Shown: piece after piece, positions 9,742 through 22,290 of the stretch
Layout: every line of letters starts with the position of its first letter
Position numbering within the stretch: the first letter of the stretch is position 1
From: Sambucus nigra
Lineage: Eukaryota; Streptophyta; Magnoliopsida; Dipsacales; Adoxaceae
NCBI GenBank assembly: GCA_949130495.1
Contig: OX422211.1
Location: forward strand, 398,407,049-398,471,048
Reading direction: 5' to 3'
Length of the DNA: 64,000 bases
The notes under the pieces: generated by a model
Told to the model about the DNA's origin: nothing
Database searches by the model: none
Seen by the model: the letters and a program-made list of their open reading frames with translations, nothing else
Program-made: the position numbers and the translations under genes

Positions 9742-12700
9742 TTGGTCCTGTGGGAGGTGTTGGTGCCACCCACGGTGCCGTTCGGGGGTTGTTTTGAGTT
9801 TTCACCTTTTAACGCCATGTTTTGCTTAAGTCTAGAAATAAGCAAATTACTGTCGTATTCTCAAATCGGGAGACCCGCGGCTGCGGGGTCAGTTCCTACG
9901 AGTTACGTTGGTCCCGTGGTAGGTGTTGGTGCCACCCACGGGGCCGTTCGGGGGCTGTTTCGAGTTTTCACCCTCTAAGGCCATGTTTTTAAGCCTAAGT
10001 CTAGAAATACGCAAATTACCGTCGTATTCTCAAACCGGGAGACCCTCAGCTGCGGGGTCAGTTCCTACGAGTTACGCTGGTCCCGTGGGTGGTGTTGGTG
10101 CCACCCACGGGGCCGTTCGGGGGTTGTTTCGAGTTTTCACCCTCTAAGGCCATGTTTTTAAGCCTAAGTCTAGAAATAAGCAAATTACTGTCGTATTCTC
10201 AAGTCGGGAGACCCGCGACTGCGGGGTCAGTTCCTACGAGTTACGTTGGTCCCGTGGGAGGTGTTGGTGCCACCCACGGGCCCGTTCGGGGGCTGTTTCG
10301 AGTTTTCACCCTCTAACGTCATGTTTTTAAACCTAAGTCTAGAAATATGCAAATTACCGTAGTAGTCTCAAACTGGGAGACCCGCGACTGCGGGGTCAGT
10401 TCCTACGAGTTACGTTGGTCCCGTGGGAGGTGTTGGTGCCACCCACGGGCCCGTTCGGGGGCTGTTTCGAGTTTTCACCTTTTAATGCCATGTTTTGCTT
10501 AAGTCTAGAAATATGCAAATTACCGTCGTATTCTCAAACTGGGAGACCTGCGACTACGGGGTCAGTTCCTACGAGTTACGTTGGTCCCGTGGGAGGTGTT
10601 GGTGCCACCCACGGAGCCGTTCGGGGGCTGTTTCGAGTTTTCTCCCTCTAACGCCATGTTTTTAAGCCTAAGTCTAGAAATAAGCAACTTACTGTCGTAT
10701 TCTCAAATCGGGAGACCCGCGGCTTCGGGGTCACTTCCTACGAGTTATGTTGGTCCCGTGGGAGGTGTTGGTGCCACCCACGGGGCCGTTCGAGGACTGT
10801 TTCGAGTTTTCACATTTTAACGGCATGTTTTTAAGCTTATGTCTAGAAATATGCAAATTACCGTCTTATTCTCAAACCGAGAAACCCGCGGCAGCGGGGT
10901 CAGTTCCTACGAGTTACGTTGGCCCCATGGGAGGTGTTGGTGCCACCCACGGGGCCGTTCGGGGGCTGTTTCGAGTTTTCACCTTTTTAACGCCATGTTT
11001 TGCTTAAGTCTAGAAATACGCAAATTACCGTCGTATTCTCAAATCGAGAAACCCGCGGCTGCGGGGTCAGTTCCTACGAGTTACGTTGGTCCCGTGGGAG
11101 GTGTTGGTGCCACCCACGGGGCCGTTCAGGGGCTGTTTCGAGTTTTCACCCTCTAACGTCATGTTTTTAAGCCTAAGTCTAGAAATATGCAAATTACTGT
11201 AGTACTCTCAAACTGGGAGACCCGCGGCTGCGGGGTCAGTTCCTACGAGTTACGTTGGTCACGTGGGAGGTGTTGGTGCCACCCACGGGGCCGTTCTGGG
11301 ATTGTTTCGTGTTTTCACCTTTTAACGCCATGTTTTACTTAAGTCTTAAAATACACAAATTACCATTGTATTCTCAAACCGGGAAACCCTCGGCTGTGGG
11401 GTCAGTTCCTACGAGTTACGTTGGTCCTGTGGGTGGTGTTGGTGCCACCCACGGGGCCGTTCGAGGGCTGTTTCCAGTTTTAACCCTCTAACGCCATGTT
11501 TTTAAGCCTAAGTCTAGAAATACGCAAATTATCATCGTATTCTCAAACCGGGAGGCCCGCGGCTGCGGGGTCAGTTCTTACGAGTTACGTTGGCCCTGTT
11601 GGAGGTGTTGGTGCCACCCATGGGGCCGTTCGGGGGTTGTTTTGAGATTTCACCTTTTAACGCCATGATTTGCTTAAGTCTAGAAATACGCAAATTACCG
11701 TCGTATTCTCAAATCGAGAAACCCGCGGCTGCGGGGTCCGTTCCTACGAGTTACGTTGGTCCCGTGGGAGGTGTTGGTGCCACCCACGGGGCCGTTCGGG
11801 GGCTGTTTCGAGTTTTCACCCTCTAACGTCATGTTTTTAAGCCTAAGTCTAGAAATATGCAAATTACTGTAGTACTCTCAAACTGGGAGACCCGCGGCTG
11901 CGGGGTCAGTTCCTACGAGTTACGTTGGTCACGTGGGAGGTGTTGGTGCCACCCACGGGGCCGTTCTGGGATTGTTTCGTGTTTTCACCTTTTAACGCCA
12001 TGTTTTACTTAAGTCTAGAAATACACAAATTATCATTGTATTCTCAAACCGGGAAACCCTCGGCTGTGGGGTCAGTTCCTACGAGTTACGTTGGTCCCGT
12101 GGGTGGTGTTGGTGCCACCCATGGGGCCGTTCGAGGGCTGTTTCGAGTTTTAACCCTCTAACGCCATGTTTTTAAGCCTAAGTCTAGAAATACGCAAATT
12201 ATCGTCGTATTCTCAAACCGGGAGGCCCGCGGCTGCGGGGTCAGTTCTTACGAGTTACGTTGGCCCTGTTGGTGGTGTTGGTGCCACCCACGGTGTCGTT
12301 CAGGGGCTATTTCGAGTTTTCAACTTTTAACGCCATGTTTTGCTTAAGTCTAGAAATACGCAAATTACCGTCGTATTCTCAAACCGGGAGACCCTCAACT
12401 GCGGGGTCAGTTCCTACGAGTTACGCTGGTCCCGTGGGTGGTGTTGGTGCCACCCACGGGGCCGTTCGGGGGTTGTTTCGAGTTTTCACCCTCTAAGGCC
12501 ATGTTTTTAAGCCTAAGTCTAGAAATAAGCAAATTACTGTCGTATTCTCAAATCGAGAGACCCGCGACTGCGGGGTCAGTTCCTACGAGTTACGTTGGTC
12601 CCGTGGGAGGTGTTGGTGCCACCCACGGGCCCGTTCGGGGGGTGTTTCGAGTTTTCACCCTCTAACGTCATGTTTTTAAACCTAAGTCTAGAAATACGCA

Positions 12701-13098
12701 AATTACCGTAGTAGTCTCAAACTGGGAGACCCGCGACTGCGGGGTCAGTTCCTACGAGTTACGTTGGTCCCGTGGGAGGTGTTGGTGCCACCCACGGGCC
12801 CGTTCGGGGGCTGTTTCGAGTTTTCACCTTTTAATACCATATTTTGCTTAAGTCTAGAAATATGCAAATTACCGTCGTATTCTCAAACTGGGAGACCTGC
12901 GACTGCAGGGTCAGTTCCTACTAGTTACGTTGGTCCCGTGGGAGGTGTTGGTGCCACCCACGGAGCCGTTCGGGGGCTGTTTCGAGTTTTCACCCTCTAA
13001 CGCCATGTTTTTAAGCCTAAGTCTAGAAATAAGCAACTTACTGTCGTATTCTCAAATCGGGAGACCCGCGGCTTCGGGGTCAGTTCCTACGAGTTATG
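9742..13098 (+). repeat. Long HOR unit 3, truncated, 20 monomers, 3357 bp (copy 1)
   Basis: It is collinear with unit 2 at offset 3526 up to the monomer at 12930. That monomer begins like the one at 9404 but ends like the one at 10581 (cccgcggcttcgggg then gagttatg). The next monomer (13099) is of the type found at 3363, 7224 and 10750, so the order has jumped back. This is a recombination join between two near-identical monomers. Confidence 0.88.
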
Positions 13099-13433
13099 TT
13101 GGTCCCGTGGGAGGTGTTGGTGCCACCCACGGGGCCGTTCGAGGACTGTTTCGAGTTTTCACATTTTAACGGCATGTTTTTAAGCTTATGTCTAGAAATA
13201 TGCAAATTACCATCTTATTCTCAAACCGAGAAACCCGCGGCTGCGGGTCAGTTCCTACGAGTTACGTTGGTCCCGTGGGAGGTGTTGGTGCCACCCACGG
13301 GGCCGTTCGGGGGCTGTTTCGAGTTTTCACCTTTTTAATGCCATGTTTTGCTTAAGTCTAGAAATACGCAAATTACCATTGTATTCTCAAACCGGGAGAC
13401 CCTCAGCTGCGGGGTCAGTTCCTACGAGTTACT

Positions 13434-15443
13434 TTGGTCCCGTGGGAGGTGTTGGTGCCACCCACGGGGCCGTTCGGGGGTTGTTTCGAGATTTCACCTT
13501 TTAACGCCATGTTTTGCTTAAGTCTAGAAATACGCAAATTACCGTCATATTCTCAAATCGAGAAACCCGCGGCTGCGGGGTCAGTTCCTACGAGTTACGT
13601 TGGTCCCGTGGGAGGTGTTGGTGCCACCCACGGGGCCGTTCAGGGGCTGTTTCGAGTTTTCACCCTCTAACGTCATGTTTTTAAGCCTAAGTCAAGAAAT
13701 ATGCAAATTACTGTAGTACTCTCAAACTGGGAGACCCGCGGCTGCGGGGTCAGTTCCTACGAGTTACGTTGGTCACGTGGGAGGTGTTGGTGCCACCCAC
13801 GGGGCCGTTCTGGGATTGTTTCGTGTTTTCACCTTTTAACGCCATGTTTTACTTAAGTCTTAAAATACACAAATTACCGTTGTATTCTCAAACCGGGAAA
13901 CCCTCGGCTGTGGGGTCAGTTCCTACGAGTTACGTTGGTCCCGTGGGTGGTGTTGGTGCCACCCACGGGGCCGTTCGAGGGCTGTTTCGAGTTTTAACCC
14001 TCTAACACCATGTTTTTAAGCCTAAGTCTAGAAATATGCAAATTATCGTCGTATTCTCAAACCGGGAGGCCCGCGGCTGCGGGGTCAGTTCTTACGAGTT
14101 ACGTTGGCCCTGTTGGAGGTGTTGGTGCCACCCACGGGGCCGTTCGGGGGTTGTTTCGAGATTTCACCTTTTAACGCCATGTTTTGCTTAAGTCTAGAAA
14201 TACGCAAATTACCGTCGTATTCTCAAATCGAGAAACCCGCGGCTGCGGGGTCAGTTCCTACGAGTTACGTTGGTCCCGTGGGAGGTGTTGGTGCCACCCA
14301 CGGGGCCGTTCAGGGGTTGTTTCGAGTTTTCACCCTCTAACGTCATGTTTTTAAGCCTAAGTCTAGAAATATGCAAATTACTGTAGTACTCTCAAACTGG
14401 GAGACCCGCGGCTGCGGGGTCAATTCCTACGAGTTACGTTGGTCAAGTGGGAGGTGTTGGTGCCACCCACGGGGCCGTTCTGGGATTGTTTCGTGTTTTC
14501 ACCTTTTAACGCCATGTTTTACTTAAGTCTTAAAATACACAAATTACCGTTGTATTCTCAAACCGGGAAACCCTCGGCTGTGGGGTCAGTTCCTACGAGT
14601 TACGTTGGTCCCGTGGGTGGTGTTGGTGCCACCCACGGGGCCGTTCGAGGGCTGTTTCGAGTTTTAACCCTCTAACACCATGTTTTTAAGCCTAAGTCTA
14701 GAAATATGCAAATTATCGTCGTATTCTCAAACCGGGAGGCCCGCGGCTGCGGGGTCAGTTCTTACGAGTTACGTTGGCCCTGTTGGAGGTGTTGGTGCCA
14801 CCCACGGGGCCGTTCGGGGGTTGTTTCGAGATTTCACCTTTTAACGCCATGTTTTGCTTAAGTCTAGAAATACGCAAATTACCGTCGTATTCTCAAATCG
14901 AGAAACCCGCGGCTGCGGGGTCAGTTCCTACGAGTTACGTTGGTCCCGTGGGAGGTGTTGGTGCCACCCACGGGGCCGTTCGGGGGCTGTTTCGAGTTTT
15001 CACCCTCTAACGTCATGTTTTTAAGCCTAAGTCTAGAAATATGCAAATTACTGTAGTACTCTCAAACTGGGAGACCCGCGGCTGCGGGGTCAGTTCCTAC
15101 GAGTTACGTTGGTCACGTGGGAGGTGTTGGTGCCACCCACGGGGCCGTTCTGGGATTGTTTCGTGTTTTCACCTTTTAACGCCATGTTTTACTTAAGTCT
15201 AGAAATACAGAAATTATCGTTATATTCTCAAACCGGGAAACCCTCGGCTGCGGGGTCAGTTCCTACGAGTTACGTTGGTCCCGTGGGTGGTGTTGGTGCC
15301 ACCCACGGGGCCGTTCGAGGGCTGTTTCGAGTTTTAACCCTCTAACGCCATGTTTTTAAGCCTAAGTCTAGAAATACGCAAATTATCGTCGTATTCTCAA
15401 ACCGGGAGGCCCGCGGCTGCGGGGTCAGTTCTTACGAGTTACG
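13434..15443 (+). repeat. Tetramer HOR, three 670-bp units (copy 1)
   Basis: Units start at 13434, 14104 and 14774. Each holds a gagatttcacc monomer, a gtcatg monomer with gtagtactc, a gttctgggattg monomer with gttttacttaag, and a gttttaaccctctaa monomer. The first unit differs at its head (actttggtcccgtgg instead of ttggccctgttgg), and 13099-13433 is a hybrid lead-in with HOR-type monomers. At 14439 the usual cacgtg reads caagtg. Confidence 0.9.
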
Positions 15444-16116
15444 TTGGCCCTGTTGGAGGTGTTGGTGCCACCCACGGTGTCGTTCAGGGGCTGTTTCGAG
15501 TTTTCACCTTTTAACGCCATGTTTTGCTTAAGTCTAAAAATACGTAAATTACCGTCGTATTCTCAAATCGAGAAACCCGCGGCTGCGGGGTCAGTTCCTA
15601 CGAGTTACGTTGGTCTAGTGGGAGATGTTAGTGACACCCACGGGGCCATTCGGGGGGCGTTTCGAGTTTTTACCTTCTAATGCCATGTTTTTAATCCTAA
15701 GTCTAGAAATACGCAAATTACCGTTGTATTCTCAAATCGGGAGACCCGTGGCTGCAGGGTCAGTTCCTACGATTTATGTTGGTACCGTGGGAGGTGTTGG
15801 TGCCACCCACGGAGCCGTTCGGGGGCTGTTTTGAGTTTTCACCCTCTAACGCCATGTTTTTAAGCCTAGGTCTAGAAATAAGCAAATTACTGTCGTATTC
15901 TCAAATTGGGAGACCCGCGGCTCCGGGGACAGTTCCTACGAGTTACGTTGGTCCCGTGGGAGGTGTTGGTGCCACCCACAGGTCCGTTCGGGGACTATTT
16001 CGATTTTTCACCCTCTAACGTCATGTTTTTAAGCCTAAGTCTAGAAATATGCAAATTACCGTAGTACTCTCAAACCTAGGGACCCGCGGCTGCGGGGTCA
16101 GTTCCTACGAGTTACG
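15444..16116 (+). repeat. Divergent monomer group with gttagtgacaccc (copy 1)
   Basis: Four monomers. The second (about 15610) has ggtctagtgggagatg and gttagtgacaccc in place of the usual ggtcccgtgggaggtg and gttggtgccaccc, and the next has gatttatgttggtacc. Related groups occur at 19463-19800, 29880-30290, 60110-60350 and 63120-63370, usually just downstream of the ggccctgttgg type. Confidence 0.8.
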
Positions 16117-17457
16117 TTGGTCCTGTGGGAGGTGTTGGATCCACCCACAGGGTCGTTCGGGGGTTGTTTCGAGTTTTCACCTTTTAACCCCATGTTTTGC
16201 TTAAGTCTGGAAATACGCAAATTACCGTAGTACTCTCAAACTGGGAGACCCGCGGCTGCGGGCTCAGTTCCTCGAGTTACGTTGGTCCCGTGGGAGGTGT
16301 TGGTGCCACCCATGGGCCCGTTCGGGGGCTGTTTCGAGTTTTCACCCTCTAACATCATGTTTTTAAGCCTAAGTCTAGAAATACGCAAATTACCGTAGTA
16401 CTCTCAAACTGGGAGACCCGCGGCTGCGGGCTCAGTTCCTATGAGTAACGTTGGTTTCGTGGGGGGTGTTGGTGCCACCCACGGGGCCGTTCGGGGACTG
16501 TTTCGAGTTTTCACCTTTAACGCCATGTTTTTAACCTTAAGTCTAGAAATATGCAAATTACCGTCTTATTCTCAAACCTAGGGACCCGCGGCTGCTGGGT
16601 CAGTTCCTACGAGTTACGTTGGTCCTGTGGGAGGTGTTGGTGCCACCCACGGGGCCGTTCGGGGGTTGTTTCGAGTTTTCACCTTTTTAACGCCATGTTT
16701 TGTTTAAGTCTAGAAATACGCAAATTACCGTCGTATTCTCAAATCGGGAGACCCCCGGCTGCGGGGTCAGTTCCTACGAGTTTCGTTGGTCCCGTGGGAG
16801 GTGTTGGTGCCACCCACGGGGCCGTTCGGGGGTTGTTTTGAGATTTCACCTTTTAATGCCATGTTTTGCTTAAGTCTAGAAATAAACAAATTACCGTCGT
16901 ATTCTCAAATCGAGAAACCCGCGGCTGCGGGGTCAGTTCCTACGAGTTTCGTTGGTCCCGTGGGAGGTGTTGGTGCCACCCACGAGGCCGTTCGGGGGTT
17001 GTTTCGAGTTTTCACCCTCTAACGTCATGTTTTTAAGCCTAAGTTTAGAAATACGTAAATTACTGTAGTACTCTCAAACTGGGAGACCCGCGGCTGCGGG
17101 GTCAGTTCCTACGAGTTACGCTGGTCCCGTGGGTGGTGTTGGTGCCACCCACGGGGCTGTTCGGGGGCTGTTTCGAGTTTTCACCCTCTAACGCCATGTT
17201 TTTAAGCCTAAGTCTAGAAATACGCAAATTACCGTAGTACTCTCAAACTGGGAGACCCGTGGCTGCGGGCTCAGTTCCTATGAGTAACGTTGGTTTCGTG
17301 GGGGGTGTTGGTGCCACCCACGGGGCCGTTCGGGGACTGTTTCGAGTTTTCACCTTTAACGCCATGTTTTTAACCTTAAGTCTAGAAATACGCAAATTAC
17401 CGTCTAATTCTCAAACCTAGGGACCCGCGGCTGCCGGGTCAGTTCCTACGAGTTACG
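16117..17457 (+). repeat. Eight-monomer HOR unit, 1341 bp (copy 1)
   Basis: Marker monomers are ttttaaccccatg with tctggaaatacg (tctgg at 16206), the cctcgagttac join (XhoI), and the gagtaacgttggtttcgtgg type. The tctggaaatacg marker recurs 1341 bp later at 17547. The first monomer contains a BamHI site (ggatcc), visible also in copy 2 near 47028. Confidence 0.85.
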
Positions 17458-18292
17458 TTGGTCCTGTGGGAGGTGTTGGTGCCACCCACGGGGCCGTTCG
17501 GGGGTTGTTTCGAGTTTTCACCTTTTAACCCCATGTTTTGCTTAAGTCTGGAAATACGCAAATTACCGTAGTACTCTCAAACTGGGAGACTCGCGGCTGC
17601 GGGCTCAGTTCCTCGAGTTACGTTGGTCCCGTGGGAGGTGTTGGTGCCACCCACGGGGCCGTTCGGGGACTGTTTCGAGTTTTCACCTTTAACGCCATGT
17701 TTTTAACCTTAAGTCTAGAAATACGCAAATTACCGTCTTATTCTCAAACCTAGGGACCCGCGGCTGCTGGGTCAGTTCCTACGAGTTACGTTGGTCCAGT
17801 GGGAGGTGTTGGTGCCACCCACGGGGCCGTTCGGGGGTTGTTTCGAGTTTTCACCTTTTTAACGCCATGTTTTGTTTAAGTCTAGAAATACGCAAATTAC
17901 CGTCGTATTCTCAAATCGTGAGACCCCCGGCTGCGGGGTCAGTTCCTACGAGTTTCGTTGGTCCCGTGGGAGGTGTTGGTGCCACCCACGGGGCCGTTCG
18001 GGGGTTGTTTCGAGATTTCACCTTTTAATGTCATGTTTTGCTTAAGTCTAGAAATTAACAAATTACCATCGTATTCTCAAATCGAGAAACCCGCGGCTGC
18101 GGGGTCAGTTCCTACGATTTACGTTGGTCCCGTGGGAGGTGTTGGTGCCACCCACGAGGCCGTTCGGGGGCTGTTTCGAGTTTTCACCCTCTAACGTCAG
18201 GTTTTTAAGCCTAAGTCTAGAAATATGCAAATTACTGTAGTGCTCTCAAACTGGGAGACCCGCGGCTGCGGGGTCAGTTCCTACGAGTTACG
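17458..18292 (+). repeat. Second unit of the eight-monomer HOR, shortened (copy 1)
   Basis: Only five monomers (835 bp) are present before the order changes at 18293. The corresponding part of copy 2 (48349-49352) has six monomers. The difference is one 169-bp monomer, removed through a hybrid monomer whose switch point lies in 17637-17657. Confidence 0.88.
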
Positions 18293-19632
18293 TTGGTCAC
18301 GTGGGAGGTGTTGGTGCCACCCACGGGGCCCTTCTGGGATTGTTTCGTGTTTTCACCTTTTAACGCCATGTTTTACTTAAGTCTAGAAATACACAAATTG
18401 CCGTTGTATTCTCAAACCGAGAAACCCTCGGCTGCGGGGTCAGTTCCTACGAGTTATGTTGGTCCCGTGGGTGGTGTTGGTGCCACCCACGGGGACGTTC
18501 GAGGGTTGTTTCGAGTTTTAACCCTCTAACGCCATGTTTTTAAACCTAAGTCTAGAAATACGCAAATTATCATCGTATTCTCAAACCGGGAGGCCCGCGG
18601 CTGCGGGGTCAGTTCTTACGAGTTACGTTGGCCCTGTTGGAGGTGTTGGTGCCACCCACGGGGCCGTTCGGGGGTTGTTTCGAGATTTCACCTTTTAACG
18701 CCATGTTTTGCTTAAGTCTAGAAATACGCAAATTACCGTCGTATTCTCAAATCGAGAAACCCGTGGCTGCGGGGTCAGTTCCTACGAGTTACGTTGGTCC
18801 CGTGGGAGGTGTTGGTGCCACCCACGGGGCCGTTCGGGGGCTGTTTTGAGTTTTCACCCTCTAACGTCATGTTTTTAAGCCTAAGTCTAGAAATATGCAA
18901 ATTACTGTAGTACTCTCAAACTGGGAGACCCGCGGCTGCGAGGTCAGTTCCTACGAGTTACGTTAGTCACGTGGGAGGTGTTGGTGCCACCCACGGGGCC
19001 GTTCTAGGATTGTTTCGTGTTTTCACCTTTTAACGCCATGTTTTATTTAAGTCTAGAAATACAAAAATTACCGTTGTATTCTCAAACCGGGAAACCCTCG
19101 GCTGCGGGGTCAGTTCCTACGAGTTACGTTGGTCCCGTGGGTGGTGTTGGTGCCACCCACGGGGCCGTTCGAGGGCTGTTTCGAGTTTTAACCCTCTAAC
19201 GCCATGTTTTTAAGCCTAATCTAGAAATACACAAATTATCATCGTATTCTCAAACCGGGAGGCCCGCAGCTGCGGGGTCAGTTCTTAGGAGTTACGTTGG
19301 CCCTGTTGGAGGTGTTGGTGCCACCCACGGTGCCGTTCGGGGGCTATTTCGAGTTTTCACCTTTTAACGCCATGTTTTGCTTAAGTCTAGAAATACGCAA
19401 ATTAGGGTCGTATTCTCAAATCAAGAAACCCGCGGCTGCGGGGTCAGTTCCTACGAGTTACGTTGGTCTAGTGGGAGAGGTTAGTGACACCCACGGGGCC
19501 GTTCGGGGGCTATTTCGAGTTTTCACCCTCTAACGCCATGTTTTCAATCCTAAGTCTAGAAATACGCAACTTACCGTCGTATTCTCAAATCGGGAGACCC
19601 GTGGCTGTGGGGTCAGTTCCTACGATTTATGT
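18293..19632 (+). repeat. 335/670-bp dimer and tetramer block (copy 1)
   Basis: Related pairs start at 18293, 18628, 18963 and 19297, about 335 bp apart, with the same monomer types as 13434-15680. The order resembles 14439-15780 about 3.85 kb upstream, nearly the length of the 23-monomer HOR. A one-base deletion gives aagcctaatctag near 19214, and it is shared with copy 2 near 50274. Confidence 0.82.
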
Positions 19633-19800
19633 TGGTACCGTGGGAGGTGTTGGTGCCACCCACGGAGCCGTTCGGGGGCTGTTTCGAGTTTTCACCCTCT
19701 AACGCCATGTTTTTTAGCCTAAGTCTAGAAATACGCAAATTACCGTCTTATTCTCAAACCTAGGGACCCGCGGCTACTGGGTCAGTTCCTATGAGTTACG

Positions 19801-21815
19801 TTGGTCCTGTGGGAGGTGTTGGTGCCACCCACGGGGCCGTTCGGGGGTTGTTTCGAGTTTTCACCTTTTAACGCCATGTTTTGCATAAGTCTAGAAATAT
19901 GAAAATTACCGTCGTATTCTCAAACCGGGAGACACGCGACTGCGGGGTCAGTTCCTACGAGTTACGTTGGTCCCGTGGGAGGTGTTGGTGCCACCCACGG
20001 AGCCCTTCGGGGGCTGTTTCGAGTTTTCACCCTCTAACGCCATGTTTTTAAGCCAAAGTCTATAAATAAGCAAATTAATGTCGTATTCTCAAACCGGGAG
20101 ACCCGCGGCTGCGGGGTCAGTTCCTACGAGTTACGTTGGTCCCGTGGGAGGTGTTGGTGCCACCCATGGGGCCGTTCGGGGACTGTTTCGAGTTTTCACG
20201 CTCTAACGTCATGTTTTTAAGCCTAAGTCTAGAAATACGTAAATTACCATAGTACTCTCAAACTGGGAGACCCACGGCTGCAGGGTCAGTTCCTACGAGT
20301 TACGTTGGTCCTGTGGCAGGTGTTGGTGCCACCCACGGGGCCGTTCGGGGGTTGTTTCGAGTTTTCACCTTTTAATGCCATGTTTTGCTTTAGTCTAGAA
20401 ATATGCAAATTACCGTCATATTCTCAAACTGGGAGACCCACGACTGCGGGGTCGTATCCTATGAGTTACGTTGGTCCCGTGGGAGGTGTTGGTGCCACCC
20501 ACGGAGCCGTTCGGGGGCTGTTTCGAGTTTTCACCCTCTAACGCCACGTTTTTAAGCCTAAGTCTAGAAATAAGCAAATTATTGCCGTATTCTCAAACCG
20601 GGAGACCGGCGGCTGCGGGGTCAGTTCCTACGAGTTACGTTGGTCCCGTGGGAGGTGTTGGTGCCACCCACGGGTCCTTTCGGGGGCTGTTTCGAGTTTT
20701 CACCTTTTAACGCCATGTTTTTAAGCTTAAGTCTAGAAATACGCAAATTACTGTCTTATTCTCAAACAGAGGGACCAGCAGCTGCGGGGTCAGTTCCTAC
20801 GAGTTACGTTGGTCCTGTGGGAGGTGTTGGTGCCACCCACAGGGCCGTTCGGGGGTTGTTTCGAGTTTTCACCTTTTAACGCCATGTTTTGCATAAGTCT
20901 AGAAATATGAAAATTACCGTCGTATTCTCAAACCGGGAGACACGCGACTGCGGGGTCAGTTCCTACGAGTTACGTTGGTCCCGTGGGAGGTGTTGGTGCC
21001 ACCCACGGAGCCCTTCGGGGGCTGTTTCGAGTTTTCACCCTCTAACGCCATGTTTTTAAGCCAAAGTCTATAAATAAGCAAATTAATGTCGTATTCTCAA
21101 ACCGGGAGACCCGCGGCTGCGGGGTCAGTTCCTACGAGTTACGTTGGTCCCGTGGGAGGTGTTGGTGCCACCCACGGGGCCGTTCGGGGACTGTTTCGAG
21201 TTTTCACGCTCTAACGTCATGTTTTTAAGCCTAAGTCTAGAAATACGTAAATTACCGTAGTACTCTCAAACTGGGAGACCCACGGCTGCAGGGTCAGTTC
21301 CTACGAGTTACGTTGGTCCTGTGGCAGGTGTTGGTGCCACCCACGGGGCCGTTCGGGGGTTGTTTCGAGTTTTCACCTTTTAATGCCATGTTTTGCTTTA
21401 GTCTAGAAATATGCAAATTACCGTCATATTCTCAAACTGGGAGACCCGCGACTGCGGGGTCAGTTCCTATGAGTTAGGTTGGTCCCGTGGGAGGTGTTGG
21501 TGCCACCCACGGAGCCGTTCGGGGCTGTTTCGAGTTTTCACCCTCTAACGCCACGTTTTTAAGCCTAAGTCTAGAAATAAGCAAATTATTGTCGTATTCT
21601 CAAACCGGGAGACCGGCGGCTGCGGGGTCAGTTCCTACGAGTTACGTTGGTCCCGTGGGAGGTGTTGGTGCCACCCACAGGTCCTTTCGGGGGCTGTTTC
21701 GAGTTTTCACCTTTTAACGCCATGTTTTTAAGCTTAAGTCTAGAAATACGCAAATTACTAACTTATTCTCAAACAGAGGGACCAGCAGCTGCGGGGTCAG
21801 TTCCTACGAGTTACG
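19801..21815 (+). repeat. Six-monomer HOR, two units of 1008 and 1007 bp (copy 1)
   Basis: Units are 19801-20808 and 20809-21815. Markers are gcataagtctag with gaaaattacc (19883 and 20891), ccaaagtctataaataag, gtggcaggtg (20313 and 21321) and accagcagctg. The second unit lacks one base in cgttcggggctg near 21523, which explains the one-base difference. Copy 2 has the same arrangement at 50861-52875. Confidence 0.9.
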
Positions 21816-22270
21816 TTGGTCCTGTGGGAGGTGTTGGTGCCACCCACAGGGCCGTTCGGGGGTTGTTTCGAGTTTTCACCTTTTAACGCCATGTTTTGCT
21901 TAAGTCTAGAAATAAGCAAATTACTGTCGTATTCTCAAACCGGGAGACCCGCGGCTATGGGGTCAGTTCCTACGAGTTACGTTGGTCCCGTGGGAGGTGT
22001 TGGTGCCACCCACGGGGCCGTTCGGGGGTTGTTTTGAGTTTTCACCCTCTAACGTCATGTTTTTAAGCCTAAGTTTAGAAATACGTAAATTACTGTAGTA
22101 CTCTCAAACTGGGAGACCCGCGGCTGCGGGGTCAGTTCCTACGAGTTACGCTGGTCCCGTGGGTGGTGTTGGTGCCACCCACGGGGCTGTTCGAGGGCTG
22201 TTTCGAGTTTTCACCCTCTAACGCCATGTTTTTAAGCCTAAGTCTAGAAATATGCAAATTATCAACGTAT

Positions 22271-22290
22271 TATCATATAATCAAACCGGG
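22271..22290 (+). repeat. Short insertion in one monomer
   Basis: The usual gtattctcaaaccggg reads gtattatcatataatcaaa followed by ccggg, about eight bases longer. It contains an imperfect palindrome (attatcatataat). The same insertion is in copy 2 at 53331-53350, so it predates the superunit duplication. Confidence 0.85.
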
